The notes beneath the pieces were generated by a model that was given only the letters and a program-made list of their open reading frames with translations, was not told the origin of the DNA and made no database searches. The translations under genes and the position numbers were made by a program. Shown piece by piece: positions 9,327-18,265 of a DNA stretch of 64,000 nucleotides (position 1 is its first letter; each line of letters starts with the position of its first letter). The stretch is from assembly GCF_012396505.1 (NCBI RefSeq), contig NZ_JAAXPN010000001.1, positions 62,001 through 126,000 on the forward strand. The letters run 5' to 3'. This DNA comes from Periweissella fabalis. Lineage in GTDB: Bacteria > Bacillota > Bacilli > Lactobacillales > Lactobacillaceae.

Positions 9327-11006
9327 TTAAATCATGATAAACATAGGTAAAATCATAGGTTTTCGTTCAGTCTTTTCATAAAGGAATGATTGTAAGTCCT
9401 CAATCACTGCATTACGAATTGTGTTTTCATTAGCGTTGGGATTTTCCATTGCCCGGCGAATAGTAGCAAAAACACGGCGGCGACCTTCGTTAATCATGTC
9501 ACCAGACTCACGCATATAAACGAAACCACGTGAAAGTAAATCTGGGCCAGCCGTAATTTCTTTGTTTGCAAGATTAATAGTAGCAACAACTACTACTAAA
9601 CCATCTTGTGACAACATTTGGCGATCACGTAACACAACATTACCAATATCGCCAATTCCGTTACCATCAACATAGACATCTTCTGCATTAAAATGACCGG
9701 CAACGCGTGCTGAATCACTAGTTAATGCAAGCACATCACCATTATCAAGGACAAAACTATTTTCAAGTGGTACACCGATTTCCTCAGCTAAACCAGCATG
9801 CACCTTTAGCATCCGGTATTCACCATGAATTGGCATGAAATATTTAGGTTTCATTAACGCCAACATTAATTTTTGTTCTTCTTGACCACCGTGACCAGAA
9901 GTGTGAATATTATTAATCTTACCATGAATGACTGTCGCACCAGCTTCTTCCAATTCATTAATAACACGGTTAACAGATTGGGTATTACCTGGAATAGGTG
10001 ATGAACTGAAAATAACCGTATCATTTGGTTGAATTGAAACTTGTCGGTGAGTACCATTAGCAATTCGTGCCAAGGCAGCCATGGGTTCACCCTGTGAGCC
10101 GGTACATAAAATCATCACTTCTTCGGCTGGAAGGTGGTTGATTTCATAAGCATCAACTAAGGAAGAATCAGGAATATCGAGGTAACCTAGTTCACGACCA
10201 TTATTGATAGCCGTTTCCATTGAACGACCAAAGACTGCAATCTTACGACCTTCAGCAATTGCAACTTCAGCAGCGACTTTAACCCGCGAAAGGTTTGAAG
10301 CAAAAGTTGCAAAAATAATCCGGCCATTGACATTCTTGAATATCTTTTTGATTGATTTGGCTACAAATTGTTCCGATTTAGTAAACTCAGGTCGTTCAGC
10401 ATTAGTTGAATCAGACATTAAGGCTAATACGCCTTCAGAACCAATTCGAGCCATTTTTTGCAAGTTAGGTGGCTGCTTTGTCGTAGGCGTTAGATCGAAT
10501 TTGAAATCCCCCGTTTCGACAATAACACCACTTGGTGTAGTAATAGCAACCCCAAATGTATCTGGAATTGAGTGAGTTGTGCGGAAAAATTCAACCTTCA
10601 TATTTTCAAATTGTAAGATTGAGTCTTCATTGATTTCATGTAACTCAGTTGAATTCAATAATCCGTGTTCCTCAAGTTTACCTTTAATTAAAGCTAAAGC
10701 TAGGGGACCAGCATACACCGGAACATTGACGGCGTTTAAAAAATAATGAATTGCTCCGATATGATCTTCGTGTCCATGAGTGATTACGAGAGCTTTGATT
10801 TTTTCGACGTTTTCTTTTAAGTATGAATAGTCAGGAATCACATAATCAATTCCAAGTAATTCATCTTCTGGGAACTTTATACCAGCATCGATGACAATGA
10901 TTTCATCACCAAACTGAATACCATAAGTATTCTTCCCAATTTCGCCGAGGCCACCGACAGCATAAATCGCAGTCTCATCTGGACGAATATCCAATTGTTT
11001 GCCCAT
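9327..11006 (-). CDS. rnjA: Ribonuclease J1
   Basis: Endonuclease and 5'-to-3' exonuclease that matures and degrades RNA. It has 559 residues, normal for RNase J. The metallo-beta-lactamase core carries THGHEDHIG with zinc ligands His77, His79, Asp81 and His82, followed by the beta-CASP domain (SDSTNAERP, FATFASNLSRV, CTGSQGEP) and IHTSGHG with HGEYRM. The C-terminus RKPMILPMFIMI is typical. The start codon lies four bases after the rpoY stop and its ribosome binding site is inside the rpoY end, the standard Firmicutes arrangement that couples the two. Confidence 0.98.
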   Translation of the reverse strand: MGKQLDIRPDETAIYAVGGLGEIGKNTYGIQFGDEIIVIDAGIKFPEDELLGIDYVIPDYSYLKENVEKIKALVITHGHEDHIGAIHYFLNAVNVPVYAGPLALALIKGKLEEHGLLNSTELHEINEDSILQFENMKVEFFRTTHSIPDTFGVAITTPSGVIVETGDFKFDLTPTTKQPPNLQKMARIGSEGVLALMSDSTNAERPEFTKSEQFVAKSIKKIFKNVNGRIIFATFASNLSRVKVAAEVAIAEGRKIAVFGRSMETAINNGRELGYLDIPDSSLVDAYEINHLPAEEVMILCTGSQGEPMAALARIANGTHRQVSIQPNDTVIFSSSPIPGNTQSVNRVINELEEAGATVIHGKINNIHTSGHGGQEEQKLMLALMKPKYFMPIHGEYRMLKVHAGLAEEIGVPLENSFVLDNGDVLALTSDSARVAGHFNAEDVYVDGNGIGDIGNVVLRDRQMLSQDGLVVVVATINLANKEITAGPDLLSRGFVYMRESGDMINEGRRRVFATIRRAMENPNANENTIRNAVIEDLQSFLYEKTERKPMILPMFIMI

Positions 11007-11010
11007 TAAG

Positions 11011-11223
11011 TTAGATCTCCGTTAAGGAGAAGTTAACGCTTTCTTGTTCATATTCGAGTGCCGCCGTCGACAATTCTTCAATGAATTCGATGTTGTGGGT
11101 AGTTTTAGTTTCAACGTTATGACGAACCTCAGCTAAGCTAGCGCCTTCTACGTACATTACCCGTGTGTTTTCCCGCTTAGGGTTTTGTGCTTTTGTTTCT
11201 TGGTAGTAAATCTTGAATACCAT
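11011..11223 (-). CDS. rpoY: RNA polymerase epsilon subunit (DUF1447)
   Basis: Small auxiliary subunit of RNA polymerase, 70 residues, beginning MVFKIYYQE, with RENTRVMYVEGASLAEVR typical of RpoY (YkzG). It immediately precedes rnjA in one operon, as in most Firmicutes. AAGGAG lies upstream of the ATG, and a good promoter is at 11276-11304. Confidence 0.96.
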   Translation of the reverse strand: MVFKIYYQETKAQNPKRENTRVMYVEGASLAEVRHNVETKTTHNIEFIEELSTAALEYEQESVNFSLTEI

Positions 11224-11275
11224 TAAATTTCGTACTCCTTAATTAAAAAAATTTTCACGACATAGACTTGTTTAT

Positions 11276-11304
11276 ATTGTACCAAAAATCATGTATATTG
11301 TCAT
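11276..11304 (-). promoter_or_regulatory. Promoter of rpoY-rnjA
   Basis: On the minus strand ATGACA (-35), a 17-base spacer and TACAAT (-10), each one mismatch from consensus. Confidence 0.65.
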
Positions 11305-11356
11305 TGTACAATAATTTTCAATTAATTTTAAGTATTCAGATGATAAGGAGGAGTGT

Positions 11357-11836
11357 ATGTTTTTTATTCTAATAATTGCGGTACTGATTTTGGTGCTAAT
11401 TATTATTTCAGTTATTCGACGACATGCGGCTAAAACAACCACTAATCAACTGATAATGGCTAGTCAGTTGCCAACTAATCAGGCAATGCGCTATGCTCAG
11501 GATAATTTGCCAGAAGTTTTCAGACAAAAGCAACCAATTAGTTCAACACTGGTCGCTAATGTATGGGGGCATGGCGTGATGACTTTTGAATTTATCTTTG
11601 ACGATCTACGAATAACTAACCAAGTAATCACAATGATTGAATTAGAGAATATATTAAATGATTATGCGTGTAAAAACGATTTAAATGGCTATCGAGGTTT
11701 AAAAAAGCCCTTTAAAGTTACTGATTTTTGGCAAGCATTAGATGATCATAAGTGGCATATTGACATTACCTACATTATTAATCAAGTGACGCTAGAATAT
11801 ACCCACGATATTGAAAAACTTAACACACGTGCATGA
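11357..11836 (+). CDS. Hypothetical protein with one N-terminal membrane anchor
   Basis: I do not recognise this 159-residue protein. Residues 2-20 are a strongly hydrophobic segment followed by RRHAAK, so it is probably anchored in the membrane with its remainder in the cytosol. The rest is a mixed alpha/beta domain without a motif I can name. A clear AAGGAGG lies 6 bases before the ATG, supporting a real gene. It is divergent from rpoY-rnjA, and the degV promoter overlaps its 3' end. Confidence 0.75.
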   Translation: MFFILIIAVLILVLIIISVIRRHAAKTTTNQLIMASQLPTNQAMRYAQDNLPEVFRQKQPISSTLVANVWGHGVMTFEFIFDDLRITNQVITMIELENILNDYACKNDLNGYRGLKKPFKVTDFWQALDDHKWHIDITYIINQVTLEYTHDIEKLNTRA

Positions 11837-11848
11837 CTTTGATATAAT
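11820..11848 (+). promoter_or_regulatory. Promoter of degV
   Basis: TTAACA, a 17-base spacer and TATAAT with a TGA extension, overlapping the last codons of the preceding gene. Confidence 0.7.
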
Positions 11849-11893
11849 TATAGGAAATAGTGAAAAGCTAAACAGGATATGGGAGAAAATAAC

Positions 11894-12745
11894 ATGACCC
11901 AAGTTAAAATTGTAACTGATTCTTCAGCACGATTATCAACAGATGAAATTAAAGATTTTGATATTACCGTTGTACCACTAACAGTAATGATTGACGGTAC
12001 CGTCTATAGTGATGGTGTTACAATCACTGGGACTGAATTTATGGATAAAATGAGTAAAGCCCAAGCACTACCTAAAACCAGTCAACCGGCATTAGGTGCG
12101 TTTGTTGATACTTATGACCAGTTAACCGAAGCTGGTGAAGATGTTCAAATTTTAAGTATTCATATGACGGATGCTCTTTCAGGAACTGTCCACTCAGCCG
12201 AACAAGCTGGACAAATTTCTAAAGGTGACGTTGTAGCGATTGATTCACAAATGACTGACCGTGCTTTAGGTTTTCAAGTTGTAACTGCCGCCAAGATGGC
12301 TAAAGAAGGTGCTTCACGTGAAGAAATTATTGCTGCAATCAATAATGTTCGTGATCATACGAAATTATACTTAACGGTACCAACTTTAGATAACTTGGTT
12401 GCTGGTGGTCGGCTTAATAAAGCAGTTGGTTTTATCGGTGGTTTCTTAAATATTAAAGTCGTTATTGAATTAATCGATGGTAAAATAACGATTGCTGCTA
12501 AGGGCCGCGGAATGAAAGTCATTAACAAGGCCTATCAAGATTGCTATGCTGAAATGGCAACGCATGGCTCAATCAAACGTGTTGGCTTATCACATGCGGG
12601 CAATTTAGAAGATGCTTTAGCAGTTAAAGAAGAAATTAGCAAGCGTTTCCCAGCAGCTGAAATCTTCGTTGATCAAACGTCACCAATTATTGCCACACAT
12701 ACTGGAGTTGGGGCACTTGCTGTAATTTACGAATTTGGTGAATAA
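11894..12745 (+). CDS. DegV family fatty-acid-binding protein
   Basis: 283-residue cytosolic protein of the DegV/FakB type. Such proteins bind a fatty acid and can serve as FakB partners of fatty acid kinase; here the partner gene FakA is not adjacent. Family signs are VKIVTDSSARLS at the start, DGTVYSDGV, PKTSQPALGAF, SIHMTDALSGTVHSA, VIDSQMTDRALGFQV-type sequence, and the C-terminal THTGVGALAVIY. I set the start at ATG 11894 because GGGAGA lies just upstream. A terminator follows. Confidence 0.93.
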   Translation: MTQVKIVTDSSARLSTDEIKDFDITVVPLTVMIDGTVYSDGVTITGTEFMDKMSKAQALPKTSQPALGAFVDTYDQLTEAGEDVQILSIHMTDALSGTVHSAEQAGQISKGDVVAIDSQMTDRALGFQVVTAAKMAKEGASREEIIAAINNVRDHTKLYLTVPTLDNLVAGGRLNKAVGFIGGFLNIKVVIELIDGKITIAAKGRGMKVINKAYQDCYAEMATHGSIKRVGLSHAGNLEDALAVKEEISKRFPAAEIFVDQTSPIIATHTGVGALAVIYEFGE

Positions 12746-12817
12746 TTCACTGACTAACGTGTCAGCACATTGATGTAGTAGTTTATTTGTAATTACAGAA
12801 TTACAATGTTAATACTC

Positions 12818-12860
12818 AAAAGTTCGCATGGTTCAGTTATTGAATCATGCGAACTTTTCA
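12818..12860 (+). terminator. Terminator after degV
   Basis: AAAAGTTCGCATG and CATGCGAACTTTT pair perfectly over 13 bp; the loop can extend the stem through GGTTCA/TGAATC. Confidence 0.8.
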
Positions 12861-12897
12861 TTAGGTTATCTATCGCGTAATAAGGGAGTGATTGGCA

Positions 12898-13794
12898 ATG
12901 AAAAATAAAAAATGGTTTGCCATAATTTTTGGCATAATTATCTTATTGGGTGGTGGTTATTGGGTTAGTCAACAGATGCATAAACCCATACATAACACAG
13001 TAGTTAAGCCAAAGACTGTTAAAAATTTAAAAATCGTAGCACTCGGAGACTCATTAACTCAAGGCGTTGGTGATACAACTGAGCAAATGGGTTATCCAAC
13101 CCGAATTGCTAAAGTTATTCAGCAACAGACCAAAATTCCAACAACAGCGATTAATTTAGGTAAGGAAGGTGATCGTTCTGATCAAATTTTAGCGCGTCTC
13201 AAAGATAGTACAATGCAACAACAGGCCGTAAAACAGGCCAATGTAATTGTTTTGACTGTAGGTGGGAATGATTTATTAAAGATTTTGCAAGGAACAATTG
13301 TTGACCATTCAGCGACACAAGTTAATAAATTGGTGGCAGCATCAGTGGCTAATTATCAAAAAAATTTAATGCAACTTTTAACAACTGTCCGTAGTTATAA
13401 CGAGCATGCATCGATTTTTTTGTTTGGCAATTACAACCCATTATATGTATATTTTCCCAATTTTACGGCAATCAATACAAGTGTTGAGACCTATAATCAA
13501 GTAAATGCTACAATAGTTAATAAATATCATGGCCATTATGTATCAATTTTTAATCAATTAACGTATGGTCAATATCAAAATAAGCATGCTCGTCAGGCTT
13601 TAGTAGCGCAAGCAAATCAAACTGGAGCCAATTTTTTAGCAGCACTTTCAAATACTCGTGATCAAGCCAATGAAAAAAATGCTTTTCTTTCACCAGCGGA
13701 TCATTTTCATCCTAATGCCAAGGGATATGATGCGATGACAAAAATATTGGCAAAACAAATGCTTTTACATGATAAATGGCAATATCAAGAATAA
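12898..13794 (+). CDS. SGNH/GDSL hydrolase, membrane-anchored (YpmR-like)
   Basis: 298-residue esterase or lipase-type hydrolase, exported and probably held by an N-terminal membrane helix (residues 6-24, no lipobox). SGNH blocks are clear: ALGDSLTQGVGD with catalytic Ser, the block II Gly in NLGKEGDRS, VGGNDLL with Asn, and DHFHPN with catalytic Asp and His. The start is ATG 12898 after GGGAGTG. It lies 17 bases before a YpmS gene, the same pairing as ypmR-ypmS in Bacillus, so the two probably act together at the cell surface. The substrate is unknown. Confidence 0.9.
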   Translation: MKNKKWFAIIFGIIILLGGGYWVSQQMHKPIHNTVVKPKTVKNLKIVALGDSLTQGVGDTTEQMGYPTRIAKVIQQQTKIPTTAINLGKEGDRSDQILARLKDSTMQQQAVKQANVIVLTVGGNDLLKILQGTIVDHSATQVNKLVAASVANYQKNLMQLLTTVRSYNEHASIFLFGNYNPLYVYFPNFTAINTSVETYNQVNATIVNKYHGHYVSIFNQLTYGQYQNKHARQALVAQANQTGANFLAALSNTRDQANEKNAFLSPADHFHPNAKGYDAMTKILAKQMLLHDKWQYQE

Positions 13795-13811
13795 ATAAGG
13801 AGGATGTACAT

Positions 13812-14405
13812 ATGCGCAATACACAAACAAAGAAGCGAAAAAATGGTTGGTTTATTGGTTTTTGGATCTTAGTTTTACTTATTATGCTAGGATTAGGCGT
13901 TGGTATAACCTTAGCCAACACTCCAGCTATCAATTCAGCAGATACTGGTAAAACAATTAGATCGGATGATAGTTCATTTAACATTGTATTGAATAAGAAT
14001 CAGATTAATAAACTAGCAACACATTATCTAACAAATAAGCAAGTGGGGCAGGGACAAAAAATTGCCTTTGTCATTAATGATTACGTAAATATTTATGGTA
14101 AAGTAAACGTCTTAGGTCAAAGTTTGGACGCAGGGATTGCGATGGTTCCGCAAGTAACAAATGACGGTAATATTATTTTAAAAGCACATGCAATCAATGT
14201 GGGACAACTACAATTACCCACACGCTTAGTATTGGGGATTTTTGCTCGGACTTATAATGTTCCAGATTGGGTTGCAATAAAGCCTAACAAGAACGAAATT
14301 GTCCTACAATTAAATCAATTAAAAACAGCTAATGGTTTTAAATTTAAAGCACAAGCAATTGATATTCCTAATAATAAATTCGTATTTGAAGGACAGGTAA
14401 AGTAA
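13812..14405 (+). CDS. ypmS: YpmS family protein (DUF2140)
   Basis: 197-residue membrane-anchored extracellular protein: a charged start (TKKRKNG), one transmembrane helix at about residues 12-34, then an extracellular domain with FNIVLNKNQINKLATHYL and the typical KPNKNEIVLQLNQL end. Its function is not established. The ATG at 13812 follows AGGAGGATG. It overlaps the next gene by one base (TAATG). Confidence 0.88.
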   Translation: MRNTQTKKRKNGWFIGFWILVLLIMLGLGVGITLANTPAINSADTGKTIRSDDSSFNIVLNKNQINKLATHYLTNKQVGQGQKIAFVINDYVNIYGKVNVLGQSLDAGIAMVPQVTNDGNIILKAHAINVGQLQLPTRLVLGIFARTYNVPDWVAIKPNKNEIVLQLNQLKTANGFKFKAQAIDIPNNKFVFEGQVK

Positions 14406-14626
14406 TGCATCAATCATTTTATCAATTTCTGATGACACAACGAAATCATTTAGCATATGATGAAATCAGTAATTTTGCACAGAATGCATTTTTAGATCAA
14501 GCATTCCCAAAGCAAGCAATTGATTATCATGAAATTTCAGAATATTTAGAATTAAACGCTGGTTATTTACCAAGTATGGATATTTTTGATACTACTTGGC
14601 AGCGTTATCAAGAAAGTGAAGGATAA
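14405..14626 (+). CDS. YozE family protein (SAM-like fold, DUF1250)
   Basis: 73-residue cytosolic protein; SFYQFLMTQR at the start and DIFDTTWQRYQ at the end match the YozE family. Its role is not known. It starts within the stop codon of ypmS and ends two bases before rbgA. Confidence 0.88.
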   Translation: MHQSFYQFLMTQRNHLAYDEISNFAQNAFLDQAFPKQAIDYHEISEYLELNAGYLPSMDIFDTTWQRYQESEG

Positions 14627-14628
14627 AT

Positions 14629-15534
14629 ATGGCACAAATTATTCAATGGTACCCAGGACACATGGCAAAAGCATTTCGACAAATGCGTGAGAACCTACAT
14701 TTAGTTGATATTGTTTTTGAACTTGTCGATGCACGTATCCCGAATGCATCACGTAATCCGCAATTAGATGAACTAATTGGGGATAAACCCCGTCTACTTG
14801 TAATGACTAAGACTGATTTAGCAGATCCAGGTGAGACTAAAAAGTGGTTAGCTTATTACCGTCAACAAGGAATTGCTGCGGTAGGACTTGATTCACGTGA
14901 CCATATGACCCCACAAATTATTACTAAGGCAGCTAAGCGAGTTTTGGCGGCTAAATTAACACGAGATGCTGAAAAAGGAATTAAAGATCAGCCACTACGA
15001 GCAATTGTTGCTGGAATTCCAAATGTTGGTAAATCAACTTTGTTAAATCACTTAGTTACAAGAAATGTAGCCATTACAGGTGATCGACCAGGTGTTACAA
15101 AAAAACAACAATGGCTTAAAACACCAACTAACTTACAATTGTTAGATACACCAGGAGTACTTTGGCCCAAATTTGAGGATCCTGAAGTTGGCAAGCGCTT
15201 AGCCATTACAGGTGCTATTAAAGACACTTTAATTGCCAAAGATGATGTAGCTTTGAGTTTAATTGGCTTCTTTCGTGAAGATAATCAGCCAGCTTTAATT
15301 GAACGCTACCATCTAGACGAAGATATTTTTGATAAATTAACAGATGTTGATATCTTATTATTAATCACTAAAAAGCTTGGTTTTAAAGATGACTATGATC
15401 GTGCTTCAGAACGCCTCTTACTTGATTTACGGCGCGGTCGTATTTGCCAATATACTCTCGAAAAAGCACCATTAGTAAACGAAGATGACAGTAAAGAGGA
15501 AGTAGTTGAAAGTGATGCCCAAACAAACGATTAA
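14629..15534 (+). CDS. rbgA: Ribosome biogenesis GTPase RbgA (YlqF)
   Basis: Circularly permuted GTPase needed for late 50S subunit assembly, 301 residues. The motif order G4-G5-G1-G3 is seen: TKTDLADP (about residue 60), GLDSRD, then [12 protein letters not shown] (about 128) and LLDTPGVLWP (about 170). WYPGHMAKAFRQM at the N-terminus is the family signature. The gene overlaps rnhB, the normal ylqF-rnhB order. Confidence 0.97.
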   Translation: MAQIIQWYPGHMAKAFRQMRENLHLVDIVFELVDARIPNASRNPQLDELIGDKPRLLVMTKTDLADPGETKKWLAYYRQQGIAAVGLDSRDHMTPQIITKAAKRVLAAKLTRDAEKGIKDQPLRAIVAGIPNVGKSTLLNHLVTRNVAITGDRPGVTKKQQWLKTPTNLQLLDTPGVLWPKFEDPEVGKRLAITGAIKDTLIAKDDVALSLIGFFREDNQPALIERYHLDEDIFDKLTDVDILLLITKKLGFKDDYDRASERLLLDLRRGRICQYTLEKAPLVNEDDSKEEVVESDAQTND

Positions 15535-16282
15535 AGAAATTAAGGCACAACTAGCAACAATTACGTCACCTGATAGTCCACTACTAGCTATTTTGGCGGA
15601 TGATCAGCGACAAGGTGTACAAACAGCATTGACACAGTGGCAACGTAAATATGCCAAGTTAATGACTGCAAAGATAGCTTTTCAAGAACATCTCAGCTTT
15701 GAACGTACACTTAGAAAACAAGGGTATCAGATGATTGCTGGGGTTGATGAGGTTGGTCGTGGACCATTAGCCGGGCCAGTTGTTGCTGCTGCTGTAATTT
15801 TGCCGGCCAATTTTGAATTGCTGGGAGTAAATGATTCAAAGCAATTATCTGATAAAAAACGTCGTGAATTAGCACCACAAATAATCAATCAAGCTAGTGC
15901 CGTTGGTTTTGGAATTGTCGATGCCCAACAAATTGATCAAATTAATATTTATGAAGCTAGCCGAGTTGCAATGAAGCAAGCAATTGAACAATTACAACCA
16001 ACTCCGGATTATCTTTTAGTTGATGCGATGGTTGTGGATGTTAACATACAACAAGATAAGTTAATTAAAGGGGATGCTAAATCAGCATCGATTGGTGCGG
16101 CTAGTATTATTGCAAAAGTTAAACGTGATGAGATTATGGCCGATTATGATATTAAATATCCAGGTTATGATTTTGCTAGTAATGCAGGGTATGGAACTGT
16201 AGCACATTTAGCTGGTTTGGCAGCACATGGTGTAAGTCCGATTCATCGAAAAACATTTGCGCCAGTTAAAAAATATCTTTAA
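15515..16282 (+). CDS. rnhB: Ribonuclease HII
   Basis: Cuts RNA in RNA-DNA hybrids and at misincorporated ribonucleotides. 255 residues from ATG 15515; a GTG at 15512 or TTG at 15506 are alternative starts, since the nearest good AGAGGA is at 15495. The catalytic GVDEVGRGPLAGP (Asp78, Glu79), DSKQLS, LVDAM and the IIAKVKRDEIMADYD stretch are present. The roughly 70-residue N-terminal extension is usual for Firmicutes RnhB. It overlaps rbgA by 20 bases. Confidence 0.95.
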   Translation: MPKQTIKEIKAQLATITSPDSPLLAILADDQRQGVQTALTQWQRKYAKLMTAKIAFQEHLSFERTLRKQGYQMIAGVDEVGRGPLAGPVVAAAVILPANFELLGVNDSKQLSDKKRRELAPQIINQASAVGFGIVDAQQIDQINIYEASRVAMKQAIEQLQPTPDYLLVDAMVVDVNIQQDKLIKGDAKSASIGAASIIAKVKRDEIMADYDIKYPGYDFASNAGYGTVAHLAGLAAHGVSPIHRKTFAPVKKYL

Positions 16283-16309
16283 AATCATGTGTGTTTTTAA
16301 TTAATTTAT

Positions 16310-16338
16310 TTGGCGGATCGTGTCCTATGTGGTATAGT
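16310..16338 (+). promoter_or_regulatory. Distal dlt promoter
   Basis: TTGGCG, a 17-base spacer and TATAGT, about 210 bases before dltX. A long AT-rich inverted repeat (TTTTAAAATTT...AAATTTTAAAG, about 16379-16408) lies in the resulting leader. Confidence 0.55.
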
Positions 16339-16432
16339 ACACCTATATATTCATTTATATGTTAAAATAACGCTATGGTTTTAAAATTTGACTTAGAAAA
16401 TTTTAAAGCTGCGTTAAATTAATGGCAAGGAC

Positions 16433-16461
16433 TTGTCACATGTTAGTGGATAACGTATGAT
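16433..16461 (+). promoter_or_regulatory. Proximal dlt promoter
   Basis: TTGTCA, a 17-base spacer and TATGAT. Transcription would begin near 16468, just before the inverted repeat at 16483. Confidence 0.55.
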
Positions 16462-16482
16462 AAATAAGTTGAAATATTTCAA

Positions 16483-16516
16483 AAATGTTACCATTTGATT
16501 GCAAATGATAACATTT
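16483..16516 (+). promoter_or_regulatory. Inverted repeat in the dlt leader
   Basis: Two 15-base arms, AAATGTTACCATTTG and CAAATGATAACATTT, with one mismatch and a 4-base loop, placed 31 bases before dltX. No T-run follows, so an operator or mRNA structure is more likely than a terminator. Confidence 0.55.
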
Positions 16517-16546
16517 CGGCTTTAAATTGAATTAAGGAGGTCAGCA

Positions 16547-16696
16547 ATGTTTAATTCTATTGAGCAGCTACTCTCAAACAAAGCAATCCGCTTTATAGCG
16601 CAAACCATCTTTTATTTTATTGTTTTTATGTTCCTACTTTATATGTATGGATATGCTGAACATGGTCAAGGTGGCTTCATTTACAACGAATTCTAA
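16547..16696 (+). CDS. dltX: DltX, small teichoic acid D-alanylation protein
   Basis: A 49-residue ORF with AAGGAGG upstream and an ATG at 16547. It has one transmembrane helix (about 18-36) and the conserved C-terminal FIYNEF of DltX (DUF3687). In other Firmicutes DltX is required for D-Ala transfer, its C-terminal motif acting with DltB/DltD. It lies 30 bases before dltA, the standard order. Confidence 0.93.
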   Translation: MFNSIEQLLSNKAIRFIAQTIFYFIVFMFLLYMYGYAEHGQGGFIYNEF

Positions 16697-16726
16697 CTTT
16701 TAAAAAATAAATAAAAGGAATATCCA

Positions 16727-18265
16727 ATGGTCGAAAATATTATTAAGACAATCGATATGTACGCTAATACACAACCAAATCAAGTTGTATATGATTTCTT
16801 AGGAGATACGCACACATATGCCGATTTAAAAGCTCAATCAGATAGTTTGGCAGCATACATTGAAACACTTGCATTACCTGAAAAAAGTCCCGTATTAGTT
16901 TACGGTGGCCAACAATTTGAAATGTTAGTTAGTTTCTTAGCACTTTCAAAATCTGGGCATGCTTATATGCCCGTAGATGTTGAATCAGCAGCAGATCGTA
17001 TTAATGCAATTTTGGAAATAGGTAAGCCAGCAGCAATTTTAGCCATTGATGCTTTACCATCTCAAATTGAAGTTACCGACTTGCCTGTTGTTAACTTTGA
17101 AGAGCTAACAGTGCAAATGCAAGCTAATAATACTTACGAATTAACACACCCAGTTATGGCAGATGATACTTATTATATTATCTTTACTTCTGGTACAACT
17201 GGTAAGCCTAAGGGTGTTCAAATTTCACACACTAACTTACTTTCATTCACTAATTGGATGATTACTGATAATGAATTTATGGTTCCTGACCAACCACAAA
17301 TGTTGGCGCAACCACCATATTCATTTGATTTATCAGTAATGTATTGGGCACCAACTTTGGCTAAGGGTGGAACATTATTTGCGTTACCAAAGGATATCAT
17401 TAGTGATTTCCAAAAGTTGTTTGCCTATTTACCAAAATTACCAATTCAAGTGTGGACTTCAACACCATCATTTGCTGAAATGGCAATGCTGTCAGAGGAC
17501 TTCTGTGCTGAAAAAATGCCAACCTTAACGCATTTCTACTTCTGTGGTGAAGAATTAACTGTAAAAACAGCACAAAAGTTGCACGCCCGTTTTCCAAAAG
17601 CTCGGATTATTAATTCATATGGTCCTACGGAAGCGACAGTTGCTTTATCAGCAATCGCTATCACTGAAGCAATGTTAACAAGTGGAGAACGCTTGCCAAT
17701 TGGGTTACCAAAACCAGGTTCAACAACAGTCGTACTTGATGAAGATGGAAATGTTTTACCAGCCGGTGAACAAGGTGAAATTATTATTGCCGGTCCAAAC
17801 GTTTCCAAAGGATACCTTAATAACCCAGAAAAAACAGCTGCGGTCTTTTTTGAATATGAAGGCCAACCAGCTTATCATACCGGTGACTTAGGTAGCTTTG
17901 ATGCTGATGGTGTGCTTCAATATGGCGGTCGAATGGACTTCCAAATCAAATTTAATGGTTTCCGAATTGAATTGGAGGAAGTTTCACATGTCCTAAACTT
18001 ATCACCATATGTTAAAGCAGCCGTAGCAGTACCACGGTACAATAAAGAACATAAAGTTCAACAGTTGTTAGCATATGTAGTGGTTAAAGAAGATGTTGAT
18101 GCTAGTGACAACTTAGCTTTGACTAAGGCCATCAAAGAAAGTCTTAAAGACTTAATGATGCCTTACATGATGCCTTCACGTTTCATTTATCGTGAAGACT
18201 TACCAATTACGCCAAATGGGAAAATCAATATTAAGAGTTTGATTGCCGAGGTAAATAATCGATGA
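16727..18265 (+). CDS. dltA: D-alanine--D-alanyl carrier protein ligase
   Basis: Adenylates D-alanine and loads it onto the phosphopantetheine arm of DltC in the cytosol. 512 residues, typical for the ANL superfamily member DltA. Motifs: [11 protein letters not shown] (ATP loop), [44 protein letters not shown] and the C-terminal PNGKI with catalytic Lys. It shares four bases (ATGA) with dltB. Confidence 0.98.
   Translation: MVENIIKTIDMYANTQPNQVVYDFLGDTHTYADLKAQSDSLAAYIETLALPEKSPVLVYGGQQFEMLVSFLALSKSGHAYMPVDVESAADRINAILEIGKPAAILAIDALPSQIEVTDLPVVNFEELTVQMQANNTYELTHPVMADDTYYIIFTSGTTGKPKGVQISHTNLLSFTNWMITDNEFMVPDQPQMLAQPPYSFDLSVMYWAPTLAKGGTLFALPKDIISDFQKLFAYLPKLPIQVWTSTPSFAEMAMLSEDFCAEKMPTLTHFYFCGEELTVKTAQKLHARFPKARIINSYGPTEATVALSAIAITEAMLTSGERLPIGLPKPGSTTVVLDEDGNVLPAGEQGEIIIAGPNVSKGYLNNPEKTAAVFFEYEGQPAYHTGDLGSFDADGVLQYGGRMDFQIKFNGFRIELEEVSHVLNLSPYVKAAVAVPRYNKEHKVQQLLAYVVVKEDVDASDNLALTKAIKESLKDLMMPYMMPSRFIYREDLPITPNGKINIKSLIAEVNNR

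Noticed and set aside
12746-12897. T-box or riboswitch between degV and the hydrolase gene
   Set aside because: Only a plain terminator hairpin is visible; no T-box consensus sequence.
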